DNA of 64,000 nt, from contig NZ_JUHG01000016.1 of assembly GCF_000799715.1 (NCBI RefSeq), forward strand, positions 186,001 through 250,000. Reading direction: 5' to 3'. Of the stretch, positions 47,502-56,574 are shown piece by piece. The stretch's first letter is position 1, and each line of letters begins with the position of its first letter. The notes under the pieces are model-generated. The model was given only the letters and a program-made list of their open reading frames with translations, was not told where the DNA came from and did not search any database. A program made the translations under genes and the position numbers. Source of the stretch: Martinezella rhizogenes (lineage in GTDB: Bacteria > Pseudomonadota > Alphaproteobacteria > Rhizobiales > Rhizobiaceae).

Positions 47502-47840
47502 GGGCGAGCGCCTCCTGAGCGCTGGTCCTGGCGAACATCGACGAACCCACGGAGACGCGTGCGGCCGGATGCTCGAAAATTCAGGGAATAGGCATGATTG
47601 GACGCAAAGGGCGCAAAGCCGTCATGGCAGGCGATCATTTCCGAACCGGATAATCGCAATCACAAGCATAGTTAGATGCCACGGCTTTAAATTCATTTAA
47701 TTTTACGGGATGCCCGAAACGAAACGGATACCCTAATTTTGCGGCTTCAGGCTCAGTATCCGCATAGCGTCGAAGCCGACATTCGTGGCCATCACCACAA
47801 AACGCTTGCAACCTCGGCCATTGCCCTGCATGGACTGCCC
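47502..47840. other. intergenic region between the chemoreceptor and tlyA genes
   Basis: Divergent promoters are expected here. A+T-rich stretches (TTTAAATTCATTTAATTTTAC) near 47685-47705 may be part of the tlyA promoter. No operator, repeat or RNA structure was recognised. Confidence 0.35.
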
Positions 47841-48581
47841 ATGTCCGAACCACAACGCCTAGACCAACTTCTTGTCTCCCTCTCGCTTTTCGCCAGCCGA
47901 TCGCGGGCGCGCGACGCTATTCAACGCGGCACGGTGAAGGTCGGCGGCACGGTGGTGACCAAGCCGGGCACGCTGTTTACCGAAGATGTAGAGATCGCCA
48001 TCAACGATCCAGCGCAGGACTACGTCTCGCGCGCGGCGCTGAAACTGGTGGCGGCACTCGATCATTTCAAGCTCGACCCCAAGGGACAGCACTGTCTCGA
48101 CGTCGGCGCATCGACCGGCGGCTTTACCGAAGTCCTGCTTCTGCGGGGTGCCGAGCATGTCACCTCGATCGATGTCGGGCATGGACAGATGCATCCACGC
48201 ATATCGGCCGATCCACGCGTGACCAGTATGGAGGGGCTGAACGCCCGAAACCTGACGGCTGAAGATGTCGGCAAACCCTTCACCTTCCTCGTTTCCGACG
48301 TTTCCTTCATCTCGCTGAAGCTTGCGGTGGCACCAGCACTTGAGCTTGCCGAGCCCGGCACGCGCACGGCCCTCTTGGTGAAGCCGCAGTTCGAGGCCGG
48401 GCGCGATGCGGTCGGCAAGGCTGGCCTGCTGAAGGACCCATCTTCCGCGCCCGCCGTAGCGGAGGAGCTGGAGCGCTGGCTTGTCGAGGATATGGGCTGG
48501 AAAAGCCTCGGCCTTATCCCCTCGCCGATTGCAGGCGGCGACGGCAACAACGAATTTCTTCTTGCGGGGATCAAGCCATGA
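47841..48581 (+). CDS. tlyA: TlyA family RNA methyltransferase
   Basis: A 246-residue protein: an N-terminal S4 RNA-binding domain (QRLDQLLVSLSLFASRSRAR, GTVKVGGTVVTKPG) and an FtsJ-like Rossmann methyltransferase domain (CLDVGASTGGFTEVLL for SAM; the DVSFISLKLA and VKPQFEAGR catalytic region). TlyA makes 2'-O-methylcytidine in rRNA in mycobacteria; older names call it hemolysin A. The start MSEPQRLD at 47841 is the family start. It overlaps the next gene by 4 bases. Confidence 0.93.
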   Translation: MSEPQRLDQLLVSLSLFASRSRARDAIQRGTVKVGGTVVTKPGTLFTEDVEIAINDPAQDYVSRAALKLVAALDHFKLDPKGQHCLDVGASTGGFTEVLLLRGAEHVTSIDVGHGQMHPRISADPRVTSMEGLNARNLTAEDVGKPFTFLVSDVSFISLKLAVAPALELAEPGTRTALLVKPQFEAGRDAVGKAGLLKDPSSAPAVAEELERWLVEDMGWKSLGLIPSPIAGGDGNNEFLLAGIKP

Positions 48582-49828
48582 GCACCGAAACCGTCACCAT
48601 CCAGAAGCTCGGCGCCCAGGGCGACGGCATTGCGCAGGGCTCGGACGGGCCGATCTACGTGCCCTTCGCGCTGCCCGGCGAGACCGTCGCCATTGCCCGC
48701 GTAAAGAGCGAAGGCACACTGATGTCGATTGCCTCGGCCTCGCCCGACCGCCGGGAGCCACACTGTCGGCACTTCGGCCCGGATGGGGTCAACGGCACCT
48801 GCGGCGGCTGCACGCTGCAGCACTATGCCGATCAGCCCTACCGCGCCTTCAAACGCCAGCTCGTGATCGACGCACTGCGCTCCAAGGGGCTGACGCCCGA
48901 GGTGGACGATATCATCGCCGCCCATCCCGGCGAGCGCCGGCGTGTCGTCTTTGCCGCGCGCAAGACCGAGAAGGACATGCTGATCGGCTTCAATCAAGCC
49001 GAAAGCCACCACATCGTCGCCATCGAGGAATGTCCCATCGCGTCGCCCGGCATCATGGCGCAGCTACCGGCGATCAGGGCTGTCGGGGCAGCGCTTGCCA
49101 TCAATGCGGAAGCATTTCGCATCTCGGTGCTCGAAACGCGCACCGGCCTCGACCTTGCCGTCGATGGCATCAAGGGTCTCTCCGACAAGCACCGACGCAG
49201 CGCCATCGAGACCGTACTTGCCCTTCGCGGTGTTGGCCGTGTTTCGCTGAATGGCGAAGTCCTGGTCGAGACGACGAAGCCGATAATCGATTTCAGCGGC
49301 GTGCAGATCTCACCACCATCGGGCACCTTTACCCAGGCAACGAAGCCCGCCGAAGAGGCGATGGTCGAGCTGGTCGCCGCCCATGTCGGCAAGGCGAAAC
49401 GCATCGCCGATCTCTTCGCTGGCAGCGGCACCTTCTCGCTGCGTCTTGCACGCATCGGCCGCGTGCACGCCGTCGAAAGCGAGGAAAAGGCCCTGGCAGC
49501 CCTCGACCATGCTGCCCGCAACACACAAGGGCTGAAGCCTGTCTCGATCGAACGCCGCGACCTCTTCCGCCGACCGCTGATGGCACAGGAGTTGAAGAAC
49601 TACGACGCCGTCATCTTCGACCCGCCGCGCGCCGGCGCGGAATTCCAGACCAAGGAACTGGCCCGCTCGGTCGTCAAAAAGATCGTCGCCGTCTCCTGCA
49701 ACCCGCTGACATTGGCGCGCGACCTTGCCATCCTGACGGAGGCCGGCTACCGGATCACGAGGGTGACCCCGATCGACCAGTTTCTCTGGACCTCGCATGT
49801 CGAGGTGGTGGTGGCGCTGGAGAAGTAA
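48578..49828 (+). CDS. 23S rRNA (uracil-5)-methyltransferase-like, RlmD/TrmA family
   Basis: A 416-residue class I methyltransferase with an N-terminal TRAM-like domain (TIQKLGAQGDGIAQGSDG), a Cys cluster (HCRHFG, GTCGGCTLQHY, plus CPIAS) that probably holds a 4Fe-4S centre, the SAM domain (ADLFAGSGTFSLRLAR, FDPPRAGAE) and the catalytic Cys in VAVSCNPLTLARDL. It makes m5U in RNA; whether the target is 23S rRNA or tRNA is not decided. It is coupled to tlyA. Confidence 0.92.
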   Translation: MSTETVTIQKLGAQGDGIAQGSDGPIYVPFALPGETVAIARVKSEGTLMSIASASPDRREPHCRHFGPDGVNGTCGGCTLQHYADQPYRAFKRQLVIDALRSKGLTPEVDDIIAAHPGERRRVVFAARKTEKDMLIGFNQAESHHIVAIEECPIASPGIMAQLPAIRAVGAALAINAEAFRISVLETRTGLDLAVDGIKGLSDKHRRSAIETVLALRGVGRVSLNGEVLVETTKPIIDFSGVQISPPSGTFTQATKPAEEAMVELVAAHVGKAKRIADLFAGSGTFSLRLARIGRVHAVESEEKALAALDHAARNTQGLKPVSIERRDLFRRPLMAQELKNYDAVIFDPPRAGAEFQTKELARSVVKKIVAVSCNPLTLARDLAILTEAGYRITRVTPIDQFLWTSHVEVVVALEK

Positions 49829-49837
49829 GGCCTCGCC

Positions 49838-50590
49838 TCACCGCTTCATGAACGCCTCGAACGCCGCCCTGGCTTCCGCGCTCTTCAGCTGTGCGGCAAA
49901 GAGCGTTGCTTCCTCATCGATGCGGGCGAGAACGTCCGCTGTCGAGCCGCGGATCAGGTCGCGTGCGATCCGCAGCGCCTCGGGTGGTTTGGCGGCGAGC
50001 CTGGTGGCGAGCGACAGGGTTTCGGCCTCCAGCGCATCAGGCGTCGTCACTTTCCAGATCAGGCCTGCATCCTTTGCATCCGCAGCGGAAAGACCTTCGC
50101 CGAGCGCCAGCAAGGCGAAAGCGCGTTGGTGACCCATCACGCGCGGCGCAAGCAGGCTGGAGGCGGCTTCCGGCACGAGGGCGAGATCGACGAAAGGTGT
50201 TTTGAACAGGCTGCGGTCGGAAGCAATCGTTAGGTCGCAATGCATATGGATGGTCGTGCCGATGCCGATCGCCAGGCCATCGACGCCGGAGACGATGGGC
50301 TTTTTCGCGGTGGCGAGCGCGGCCAGGAAGTCCAGCACTTCGCGGCCCATGCTGCCGCCCATGGCGAAGGCCAGGAAATCGCCCATGTCGTTGCCGGCGG
50401 AGAAGCAGCCTTCGCTGCCGAGAAAGGCGGTGACGCGGATATCCGGATCCTCATCCGCCGCCCGCAGTGCGTCCGTCATCGTCTGATACATGACGCGGGT
50501 GATGGCGTTTTTCTTTTCCGGTCGATTGAAGCGGATGACCTGCACATGCGGTGCTGTCTCGGGACGCTGGATCAGGATATGGTCGGTCAA
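49838..50590 (-). CDS. enoyl-CoA hydratase/isomerase family protein
   Basis: About 250 residues from a TTG at 50590 with GAGGA upstream (an ATG at 50629 gives 263 and overlaps the upstream gene). Crotonase fold: VIRFNRPEKKNAITRVMYQT, the oxyanion-hole segment GCFSAGNDMGDFLAF, and VDGLAIGIGTTIHMHCDLTI. The hydratase catalytic Glu pair is not clearly conserved, so it may be an isomerase. It follows the acyl-CoA dehydrogenase gene on the same strand, forming a fatty-acid or branched-chain catabolic pair. Confidence 0.9.
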   Translation of the reverse strand: MTDHILIQRPETAPHVQVIRFNRPEKKNAITRVMYQTMTDALRAADEDPDIRVTAFLGSEGCFSAGNDMGDFLAFAMGGSMGREVLDFLAALATAKKPIVSGVDGLAIGIGTTIHMHCDLTIASDRSLFKTPFVDLALVPEAASSLLAPRVMGHQRAFALLALGEGLSAADAKDAGLIWKVTTPDALEAETLSLATRLAAKPPEALRIARDLIRGSTADVLARIDEEATLFAAQLKSAEARAAFEAFMKR

Positions 50591-50600
50591 ATTGTTGTCC

Positions 50601-52379
50601 TCAGGCAAGAGCGATGCGTGCGGCTTCAAGGCTGGACGCGCCGGTCACGACACGATCGGTGAGCGCGGCGGTTTCGGCCAGCATGTTTTCGGCGGCAAAG
50701 CGGCAAAGTGCGATGCGCTTTTCGCTTTCACCATCCGCGACATCCACCAGGCCGCCCTTGGCGAGATAGCATCCCGTCAAGACGAGGCCGAAGAGCCGCT
50801 GATAAGGTGTTGCACCCGCTAAAGCCTCGGCCACATGCCCGCCGGCCTGCTGTGCCAACAGCCATTCGCTTGCCGTCTCGAGATCTGCGATGGCGGCATT
50901 CAGCCGGTCGGCTGTCTCACCGAAACCGTCGAGATTGGATTTGGCGACGGCATCGGCGGTCGCGCGCAATTCGGCGATGAAGCCACGCACATGCTCGCCA
51001 TTGGCGATGGTCAGTTTACGCGTGACGAGGTCGATCGCCTGGATACCGTTGGTGCCTTCGTAGATCGGCGCGATGCGAGCGTCGCGCAGCAGGCGGGCAG
51101 CACCGGTCTCCTCGATGAAGCCCATGCCGCCATGCACCTGGATGCCGAGCGAGGCAACGTCGACACCGGCGTCGGTGGAGAAGGATTTGGCGATCGGCGT
51201 CAACAGCGCGGCCCGCTCCTGCCAATAGCGCGCCTTGCCGGCATCGCGATGCGACATGTCGATCGCCTCGGCGCAGGCGTAGCAGATGGCGCGGGAGCCC
51301 TGCGTCAGCGCCTTCATGGTCAAAAGCATACGGGCGATGTCGGGATGTTCGATGATCGGGCTCATACCGAAAGCTGTCGTGCCCGGCGCCCTGCCCTGCG
51401 TGCGTTCTTTTGCGTAAGCAATGGCCTTCTGCGTCGCCGCCTCGGCGATTGCCACGCCCTGAATGCCGACGGCAAGGCGCGCATTATTCATCATCGTGAA
51501 CATGCAGGCGAGACCCTTGTTCTCCTCACCGACGAGCCAGGCAACCGCGCCTCTCTCGTCCCCGTATTTGCCGTCGCCATAGATCATCGTGCAGGTCGGC
51601 GAGCCATGGATGCCGAGCTTATGTTCCAGAGAATGGGCGAAATAGTCGTTGCGGGCACCGAGCGAACCATCATCGTTGACGAGGAATTTCGGCACGAGGA
51701 ACAGCGAAATGCCGCGCGTGCCGGCCGGCGCATCCGGAAGACGGGCGAGTACAAAATGGATGATGTTCTCGGCTGCCTCGTGATCGCCCCAGGTGATGAA
51801 GATCTTCTGGCCGAAGAGGCGATAGGTGCCATCGTTGTGGCGATCGGCGCGAGTGCGCAAGGCACCCACATCGGAGCCGGCATGCGGCTCTGTCAGGTTC
51901 ATCGTGCCGGCCCATTCGCCGGTGACCAGTTTCGCAAGGTATTTTCTCTTGAGGTCCTCGCTGCCATGGGCGACCAACGCCTCGACGGCGCCCATCGTCA
52001 GTGTCGGCGCGAGGCCAAAGGCCATGGAGGCGGAATTCCACATTTCCAACGTCGCGACGTTCAGCATATGCGGCAGGCCCTGGCCGCCAAATTCCTCCGG
52101 CGCGGTCAGCCCGTTCCAGCCGCCGGCGATCCAGTCGCGATAGAGCTTCTCCCAGCCATCGGGCAACACCACCTTGCCGTCGACAAGCCTGGCGCCCTGC
52201 CGGTCGCCGATCTCGGCCAGAGGCTCCATCTCGTCGCCGGCGAAACGGCCGGCCTCCGTCAGGATGGCATCGAGGACATCGCCGCTCAGATCGCCGAGAC
52301 GCCCCTCCTCCATCGCCTGCCCCATGCCGGTGACATGCTTCAGCGTGAACGCGATTTCTTCGACAGGCGCCTTGTACAT
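50601..52379 (-). CDS. acyl-CoA dehydrogenase (large, with C-terminal extension)
   Basis: A 592-residue FAD enzyme for the first oxidation of beta-oxidation. Visible parts are NLTEPHAGSDVGALRT (FAD/substrate loop), FGQKIFITWGDHE, the GLACMFTMMNNARLAVG helix, VHGGMGFIEETGAARLLRDA and the catalytic Glu in IYEGTNGIQAIDLVTRKL. The extra C-terminal domain (about 130 residues) and N-terminal cap place it with the DmdC/FadE-like long ACADs. It starts upstream of the hydratase gene; a LiuR-like motif lies 80 bases before its start. Confidence 0.93.
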   Translation of the reverse strand: MYKAPVEEIAFTLKHVTGMGQAMEEGRLGDLSGDVLDAILTEAGRFAGDEMEPLAEIGDRQGARLVDGKVVLPDGWEKLYRDWIAGGWNGLTAPEEFGGQGLPHMLNVATLEMWNSASMAFGLAPTLTMGAVEALVAHGSEDLKRKYLAKLVTGEWAGTMNLTEPHAGSDVGALRTRADRHNDGTYRLFGQKIFITWGDHEAAENIIHFVLARLPDAPAGTRGISLFLVPKFLVNDDGSLGARNDYFAHSLEHKLGIHGSPTCTMIYGDGKYGDERGAVAWLVGEENKGLACMFTMMNNARLAVGIQGVAIAEAATQKAIAYAKERTQGRAPGTTAFGMSPIIEHPDIARMLLTMKALTQGSRAICYACAEAIDMSHRDAGKARYWQERAALLTPIAKSFSTDAGVDVASLGIQVHGGMGFIEETGAARLLRDARIAPIYEGTNGIQAIDLVTRKLTIANGEHVRGFIAELRATADAVAKSNLDGFGETADRLNAAIADLETASEWLLAQQAGGHVAEALAGATPYQRLFGLVLTGCYLAKGGLVDVADGESEKRIALCRFAAENMLAETAALTDRVVTGASSLEAARIALA

Positions 52380-52458
52380 GGTGTTTTCCTCCGCGGTGAT
52401 GATGCCGACAGTTTACCTCACCCAAACCATCGGCCGCTTATTGCCTATAGCTAATTGA

Positions 52459-52476
52459 TTTTTACGTAAGCGTCAA
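52459..52476 (-). promoter_or_regulatory. LiuR/MerR-type operator candidate upstream of the acyl-CoA dehydrogenase gene
   Basis: On the minus strand the site reads TTGACGCTTACGTAAAAA, an imperfect palindrome with 10 of 16 symmetric positions. It is close to the proteobacterial LiuR consensus (TTGACGTTTACGTAAA-like) that controls branched-chain and fatty-acid catabolism genes. It is 80 bases upstream of the start codon, where a MerR-type activator/repressor usually binds. No liuR gene is present in the window. Confidence 0.5.
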
Positions 52477-52650
52477 TTTTAGGAAAGGGGGATGTTGCAT
52501 CAAAATTGCGACTGCCCGAACTGGCGTCTCCAGCTCCAGTCGCCGGAAAGAATTTCGAGCCACTCGACCGTCCTGGCGATAAAAGCTGCGGTATTTTCAC
52601 CATTCCGCGCGATTGTCCCGCAGCCGTCCGCACTTGCATAAACAATCGTC

Positions 52651-53700
52651 ATGAACAATGACTATGGCAACTCTCTTGATAATGCGAAACCTCCAGCCAT
52701 GAACACGATCACGACAGCCAACAGGATTCCGGGTTTTGTCTGGGCCTATCGCTTCAGCCCCGGCGCGGGCAAGGCCGAGCGGCTATCCGACGAGACGCAG
52801 CGCACCCGGCTATTCGATGGCGAAGGTTTCGTCTGGCTGCACCTGAACCTTGTCGACGCCCGTGTCGCCGCATTCCTCGAAGATATCCCCGGATTGAACG
52901 AACCATCCCGCACGGCCCTGACCACGCATGAGACCCATGCGACGATCACCGTCGACGAGCAGATGCTGTTCGGGACGCTGGTCGATTTCCAGCGCGAATT
53001 CGATCAGGAGACGAGCGATATCGGCTGGCTGCATTTCGTGCTCACCGACCGCATGCTCATCACGACCCGGCTACAGCCGCTGCGCAGCGTCGAACGGGTG
53101 CGTATGGCGGTGGAGAAGAACGCCGCGAAATTCGCAAACCCGATCGACCTTTTCGAGCTGCTGGTCGTGGAGTTCCAGCGCACGCTGATCTCACTGGTGA
53201 TCGAGATCACCGAGGAACTGAACCTCATCGAGGATTTCGTCTATGACAATGCGCCGCGCGACGAACGGCGACGGCTGGCGCCGGTGCGCCGCACGATCGT
53301 GCGCCTGCACCGGCATCTGCGCAATGTGCTGACGCTGATGCGGCGGGCAGGCGCCTCCGACGACGATGAGATGCCGCTTGGCTTCGAGGATGTCGCGGGG
53401 CGGCTGACCGGGCGGCTGGAATCGGTCGACCACGATATTTACGCACTGCAGGAGCGCGCGCGCTTGCTGCATGAAGAAATCGACTCGAAGCTTTCCTCGG
53501 AAATCAACCGTCACCTCTACATCCTGTCGATCATGACGGCACTGCTGTTACCGCCGACGCTGGTGACCGGCTTTTTCGGCATGAACACATCACATCTGCC
53601 GTTTTCCGAGGGCAGTTCGGGCACCACATATGCCATCGGCCTCATCGTCGCTTCGATTGCGCTCGCCTGGTGGCTGCTGAAGCGGACAAACATTCTCTGA
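52651..53700 (+). CDS. CorA/ZntB family divalent-cation transporter
   Basis: A 349-residue protein (or 333 from the ATG at 52699). A large cytoplasmic N-terminal domain with FVWLHLNLVDARVAAFLED, long helices (ERVRMAVEKN...; EELNLIEDFVYDNAP), then two C-terminal membrane helices around the GMN signature GFFGMNTSHLPF. This fits ZntB-like zinc transport (proton-coupled uptake or efflux); magnesium transport cannot be excluded. It is followed by a strong terminator. Confidence 0.9.
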   Translation: MNNDYGNSLDNAKPPAMNTITTANRIPGFVWAYRFSPGAGKAERLSDETQRTRLFDGEGFVWLHLNLVDARVAAFLEDIPGLNEPSRTALTTHETHATITVDEQMLFGTLVDFQREFDQETSDIGWLHFVLTDRMLITTRLQPLRSVERVRMAVEKNAAKFANPIDLFELLVVEFQRTLISLVIEITEELNLIEDFVYDNAPRDERRRLAPVRRTIVRLHRHLRNVLTLMRRAGASDDDEMPLGFEDVAGRLTGRLESVDHDIYALQERARLLHEEIDSKLSSEINRHLYILSIMTALLLPPTLVTGFFGMNTSHLPFSEGSSGTTYAIGLIVASIALAWWLLKRTNIL

Positions 53701-53721
53701 CATCAGGACATCCGCCAACAA

Positions 53722-53750
53722 AAACCGCCCGGCGGATGACCGGGCGGTTT
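53722..53750. terminator. bidirectional rho-independent terminator
   Basis: An 11-bp stem (AAACCGCCCGG / CCGGGCGGTTT) with a 7-base loop, followed by GTTTCG and preceded by AACAAA. It lies between the convergent ZntB-like and BA14K genes. Confidence 0.8.
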
Positions 53751-53775
53751 GTTTCGATAGATCCTGATCTCTCGC

Positions 53776-54267
53776 TCAGAAATAGGGCGAGTAACACTGC
53801 TGACGCGGGCCGTTATAGGGCTGGAACGTGTTGTCGTAGGACCTGTAGGAGCGATAGCGCGCATAGCACCAGTCGACATGGCGCGGATTGACACCCGCGG
53901 CTCTCGGCGGAGCCGCATAGCGCGGCTGGCTGGCGATAGCGCCGCCAATGAGAGCCCCGGCGCCGAAGGCTGCCAGCGGGAACCAGTAGCCATCACGATA
54001 GCGATAGCCGCGACGATAGTCCCGGTAGCCACGATGACCGCCGTACCAACCTTCACGATAGTAGCCCCGACGATAATAGCCGCCACGGTAACCGCCGTAG
54101 CCGCCATACTCACGCCATTGAACCTGCTCGACGCCGGCAGGCGCGGCCTTGTCCGCCGCAACAACGGGTGCGGCAGGCATCTGCATTGCGAAGGACGGCG
54201 TGAAACTCGTCAGAGCCACGGCGGCCGAAAGAGCGATAGTCGTAATTCTCGCACGGAAACCAAGCAT
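53776..54267 (-). CDS. BA14K family exported protein (lectin-like)
   Basis: A 163-residue protein: signal peptide ([20 protein letters not shown]), then a Gly/Tyr/Arg-rich repeat region ([20 protein letters not shown]), one hydrophobic helix ([15 protein letters not shown]), and the C-terminal BA14K domain [20 protein letters not shown] with QQCYSPYF and two cysteines. In Brucella the BA14K protein is immunoreactive and lectin-like. A large overlapping minus-strand frame from 54164 is a shadow. Confidence 0.92.
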   Translation of the reverse strand: MLGFRARITTIALSAAVALTSFTPSFAMQMPAAPVVAADKAAPAGVEQVQWREYGGYGGYRGGYYRRGYYREGWYGGHRGYRDYRRGYRYRDGYWFPLAAFGAGALIGGAIASQPRYAAPPRAAGVNPRHVDWCYARYRSYRSYDNTFQPYNGPRQQCYSPYF

Positions 54268-54484
54268 TTACTTCTCCATTCCCTGGCTTGTCTTGTGCTC
54301 AAGCAAACAATGTTCCGTATCGGGGACGGCTCCCCTTACTGCTCTGCGCATCCACAAGTCGCGCGGACATTTAGTCCACCCTTAAATATGCACCTATTTA
54401 AGGCCTTATGCACAGACTCCACGGCAAATTTATAGCGATCCCATTCTTAACCCGCGATTAACCATTCGTCCTTACCCTTAGTTC

Positions 54485-55486
54485 ATGAAGGGATACCGGC
54501 AGACTCACCCTCTGATTTGCAGTCTCCTGATGGTCCTGGCGTTGCTGGGACTGGCCTCCAGGCTTGCGGCCGGCGAAAGCCAGCCCTGGACCGACCCGCA
54601 AAACGCTCTCATCGTCGATGCCTACGAGCTGAATACCATCGATTGGGAACAGCTCCTGCAGGACAAGCGCATCTCCGCCTTCATTTCCAAAGCCTCAGAT
54701 GGCCTGCCCGAGAGCTTCAGCTGCACCGGCGACCATGCCGGCGACACCTTCGCGCACTGCAAGACCATGTGGCGCAAATATGCGGTCAGCCGCGAACTCT
54801 ATCAGACGCGGCGGATGCTGGCGAAAATGAACGGGCTGCTATGGGGTGCCTATCATCTCGGACGCCCCGGCAATCCGGTCGATCAGGCCAATCATTTTCT
54901 CGACTACGCCGATCCGAAACCGGACGAGCTGATGGTGCTCGACATAGAGGGCCTCGATGTCATGCGCTATATGTCGCTCTCCGACGCGCAGGTCTTCGTG
55001 GGCCATATCAAGGTGAGGACCGGGCGCTATCCGATCCTCTATACCAACCACAATACCGCTCAATACATCGCCGACCACCGCCAAGATTACCCGATCCTGG
55101 CGCGGCTGCCGCTATGGTATGCACGCTACAAATCCGATGTGAAGGACACTTTCCCGCTCGGCAACTGGGATACATACGCCCTCTGGCAATTCGCCTCGTC
55201 CGACAATTGTTCGGAAAGAAGCTGCCCCTACCGGGTGCCCGGGACGCTGAAGGACATCGACGTCAATGTCGTGCCGATGACGAAGATGCAGCTCGCCAGG
55301 GTCTGGCCGCAGGGCGATCTCCTGCCCGCCAAACCGATGCCCGCACCTGAGATGATCGCCAAGGCGCCGAGCTGCGTCGAACCACTACAGACACTCGTGT
55401 CGCTGCTGGTGGACCCGGTCGTCACCGCCTCGACACAGCAAACAAAACCGGTCGAGGTCAACGAGCTGAACTATCAGGATTTCTAG
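54485..55486 (+). CDS. glycoside hydrolase family 25 lysozyme-like protein
   Basis: A 333-residue exported protein (signal peptide LLMVLALLGLASRLAAG). The GH25 fold is shown by IVDAYELNTIDWEQLLQ with the first catalytic-type Asp, the SKASDG strand, MLAKMNGLLWGAYHLGRPGN, DELMVLDIEGLDVM with the DxE catalytic pair, and TYALWQFASSD. It should cleave N-acetylmuramyl bonds of peptidoglycan in the periplasm. The C-terminal 70 residues (PAKPMPAPEM...) are a low-complexity tail. It is convergent with gbcB, overlapping it by 4 bases. Confidence 0.9.
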   Translation: MKGYRQTHPLICSLLMVLALLGLASRLAAGESQPWTDPQNALIVDAYELNTIDWEQLLQDKRISAFISKASDGLPESFSCTGDHAGDTFAHCKTMWRKYAVSRELYQTRRMLAKMNGLLWGAYHLGRPGNPVDQANHFLDYADPKPDELMVLDIEGLDVMRYMSLSDAQVFVGHIKVRTGRYPILYTNHNTAQYIADHRQDYPILARLPLWYARYKSDVKDTFPLGNWDTYALWQFASSDNCSERSCPYRVPGTLKDIDVNVVPMTKMQLARVWPQGDLLPAKPMPAPEMIAKAPSCVEPLQTLVSLLVDPVVTASTQQTKPVEVNELNYQDF

Positions 55487-56571
55487 GCTTCGATCTGCAC
55501 ATCCGTCTTCGGACGCGAACAGCAGGCGAGGATGTAGCCTTCCTCGATCTCGTCATCGAGAATGCCGCCATTGTGGCTCATCTCGACCTCGCCCGAGAGC
55601 TTCAAGACCCGGCAGGTACCGCATAGGCCCGACTCACAGGCAGCACCGATGCGTACGCCGGCACCGCGCGCGGCCTGCAGGATCGTCTGGCCGGGAGCAC
55701 AGGGGACATCCTTGCCGGCCATGGTGAAGCTGATCGAGGTGGCTGCTTCCGTCGGTGCGTCATCGCTGACTTCGGCCAGCGGCGTTGTCGCCTGCGCCGG
55801 CTGGAAGCTTTCCTGATGAAAGCGCGCCATGTCGAAGCCATGGGCTACCAGCATGGAGCGAACGGCATCCATGAAGATTTCGGGGCCGCAGCAGAAGATC
55901 GTGCGGTCCATGAAATCGGGCGCCAGCAGCCCTATCTTCGCCTTGTCGATACGGCCTTTCAGTCCCGACCAGAGATCCGTGCGACCACAGCCCTCGACGA
56001 TGAAGCCGAGATCTAGGTTCGGCATGAAGCGGGCGAGATATTCCAGCTCCGAGCGGAAGATGATGTCGGCGGGGCTGCGCGAGCAATTGATGAAGGTGAT
56101 GTCCGATAGCGGCGCGGTATCGGCCATGTAGCGCGTCATCGCCATCATCGGCGTGATGCCGGACCCAGCGGAGACGAAGAGATATTTCTCGCCGGGATGA
56201 CGAATATGGCTGAAATCGCCGAGCGGACCGAAAGCCTTGACACGCATGCCGGGCTTCAGGTTCTCGAACATCCAGCGCGTGCCGATGCTGTCCTTCTGCG
56301 CCTTGACCGTGATGGCGACGGAAAACGGCCGCGACGGGGTCGAGGACAGCGTGTAGGTACGCATGACCGGCTCCGCGGCCGCCGGCAGCTCCAGGGTGAC
56401 GAACTGGCCGGGCAGATAGCGGAACCAGTTGTCCTTATCGGAGCGGAAGGTGAAGGTCATCACATCGGGTGCTTCCGGCGTTGCCGAAAGGCATTCGAGC
56501 AGATGCTGCCTGTCGCTCCAGGGTTTCATCTGATCCAGGTGCTGATGGCGGAGGGAGACGGTCATGTTCAT
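55483..56571 (-). CDS. gbcB: glycine betaine demethylase reductase subunit GbcB (FNR-type, 2Fe-2S)
   Basis: A 362-residue electron-transfer protein: FAD-binding domain (QFVTLELPAAAEPVMRTYTL with the RxYS-type motif), NAD-binding domain (YLFVSAGSGITPMMAMTRYM, FCCGPEIFMDAV) and a C-terminal plant-type ferredoxin with the cysteine set CESGLCGTCRVLK and ILACCSR. It passes electrons from NAD(P)H to the Rieske oxygenase GbcA. It begins 3 bases after the gbcA stop codon, so the two are co-transcribed. Confidence 0.9.
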   Translation of the reverse strand: MNMTVSLRHQHLDQMKPWSDRQHLLECLSATPEAPDVMTFTFRSDKDNWFRYLPGQFVTLELPAAAEPVMRTYTLSSTPSRPFSVAITVKAQKDSIGTRWMFENLKPGMRVKAFGPLGDFSHIRHPGEKYLFVSAGSGITPMMAMTRYMADTAPLSDITFINCSRSPADIIFRSELEYLARFMPNLDLGFIVEGCGRTDLWSGLKGRIDKAKIGLLAPDFMDRTIFCCGPEIFMDAVRSMLVAHGFDMARFHQESFQPAQATTPLAEVSDDAPTEAATSISFTMAGKDVPCAPGQTILQAARGAGVRIGAACESGLCGTCRVLKLSGEVEMSHNGGILDDEIEEGYILACCSRPKTDVQIEA

Positions 56572-56574
56572 AAC

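Noticed and set aside
54268-54484. possible riboswitch or small RNA between the BA14K and GH25 genes
   Set aside because: Only a degenerate TTTAAGG-type palindrome and A+T-rich promoter-like sequence are visible; no conserved RNA motif.
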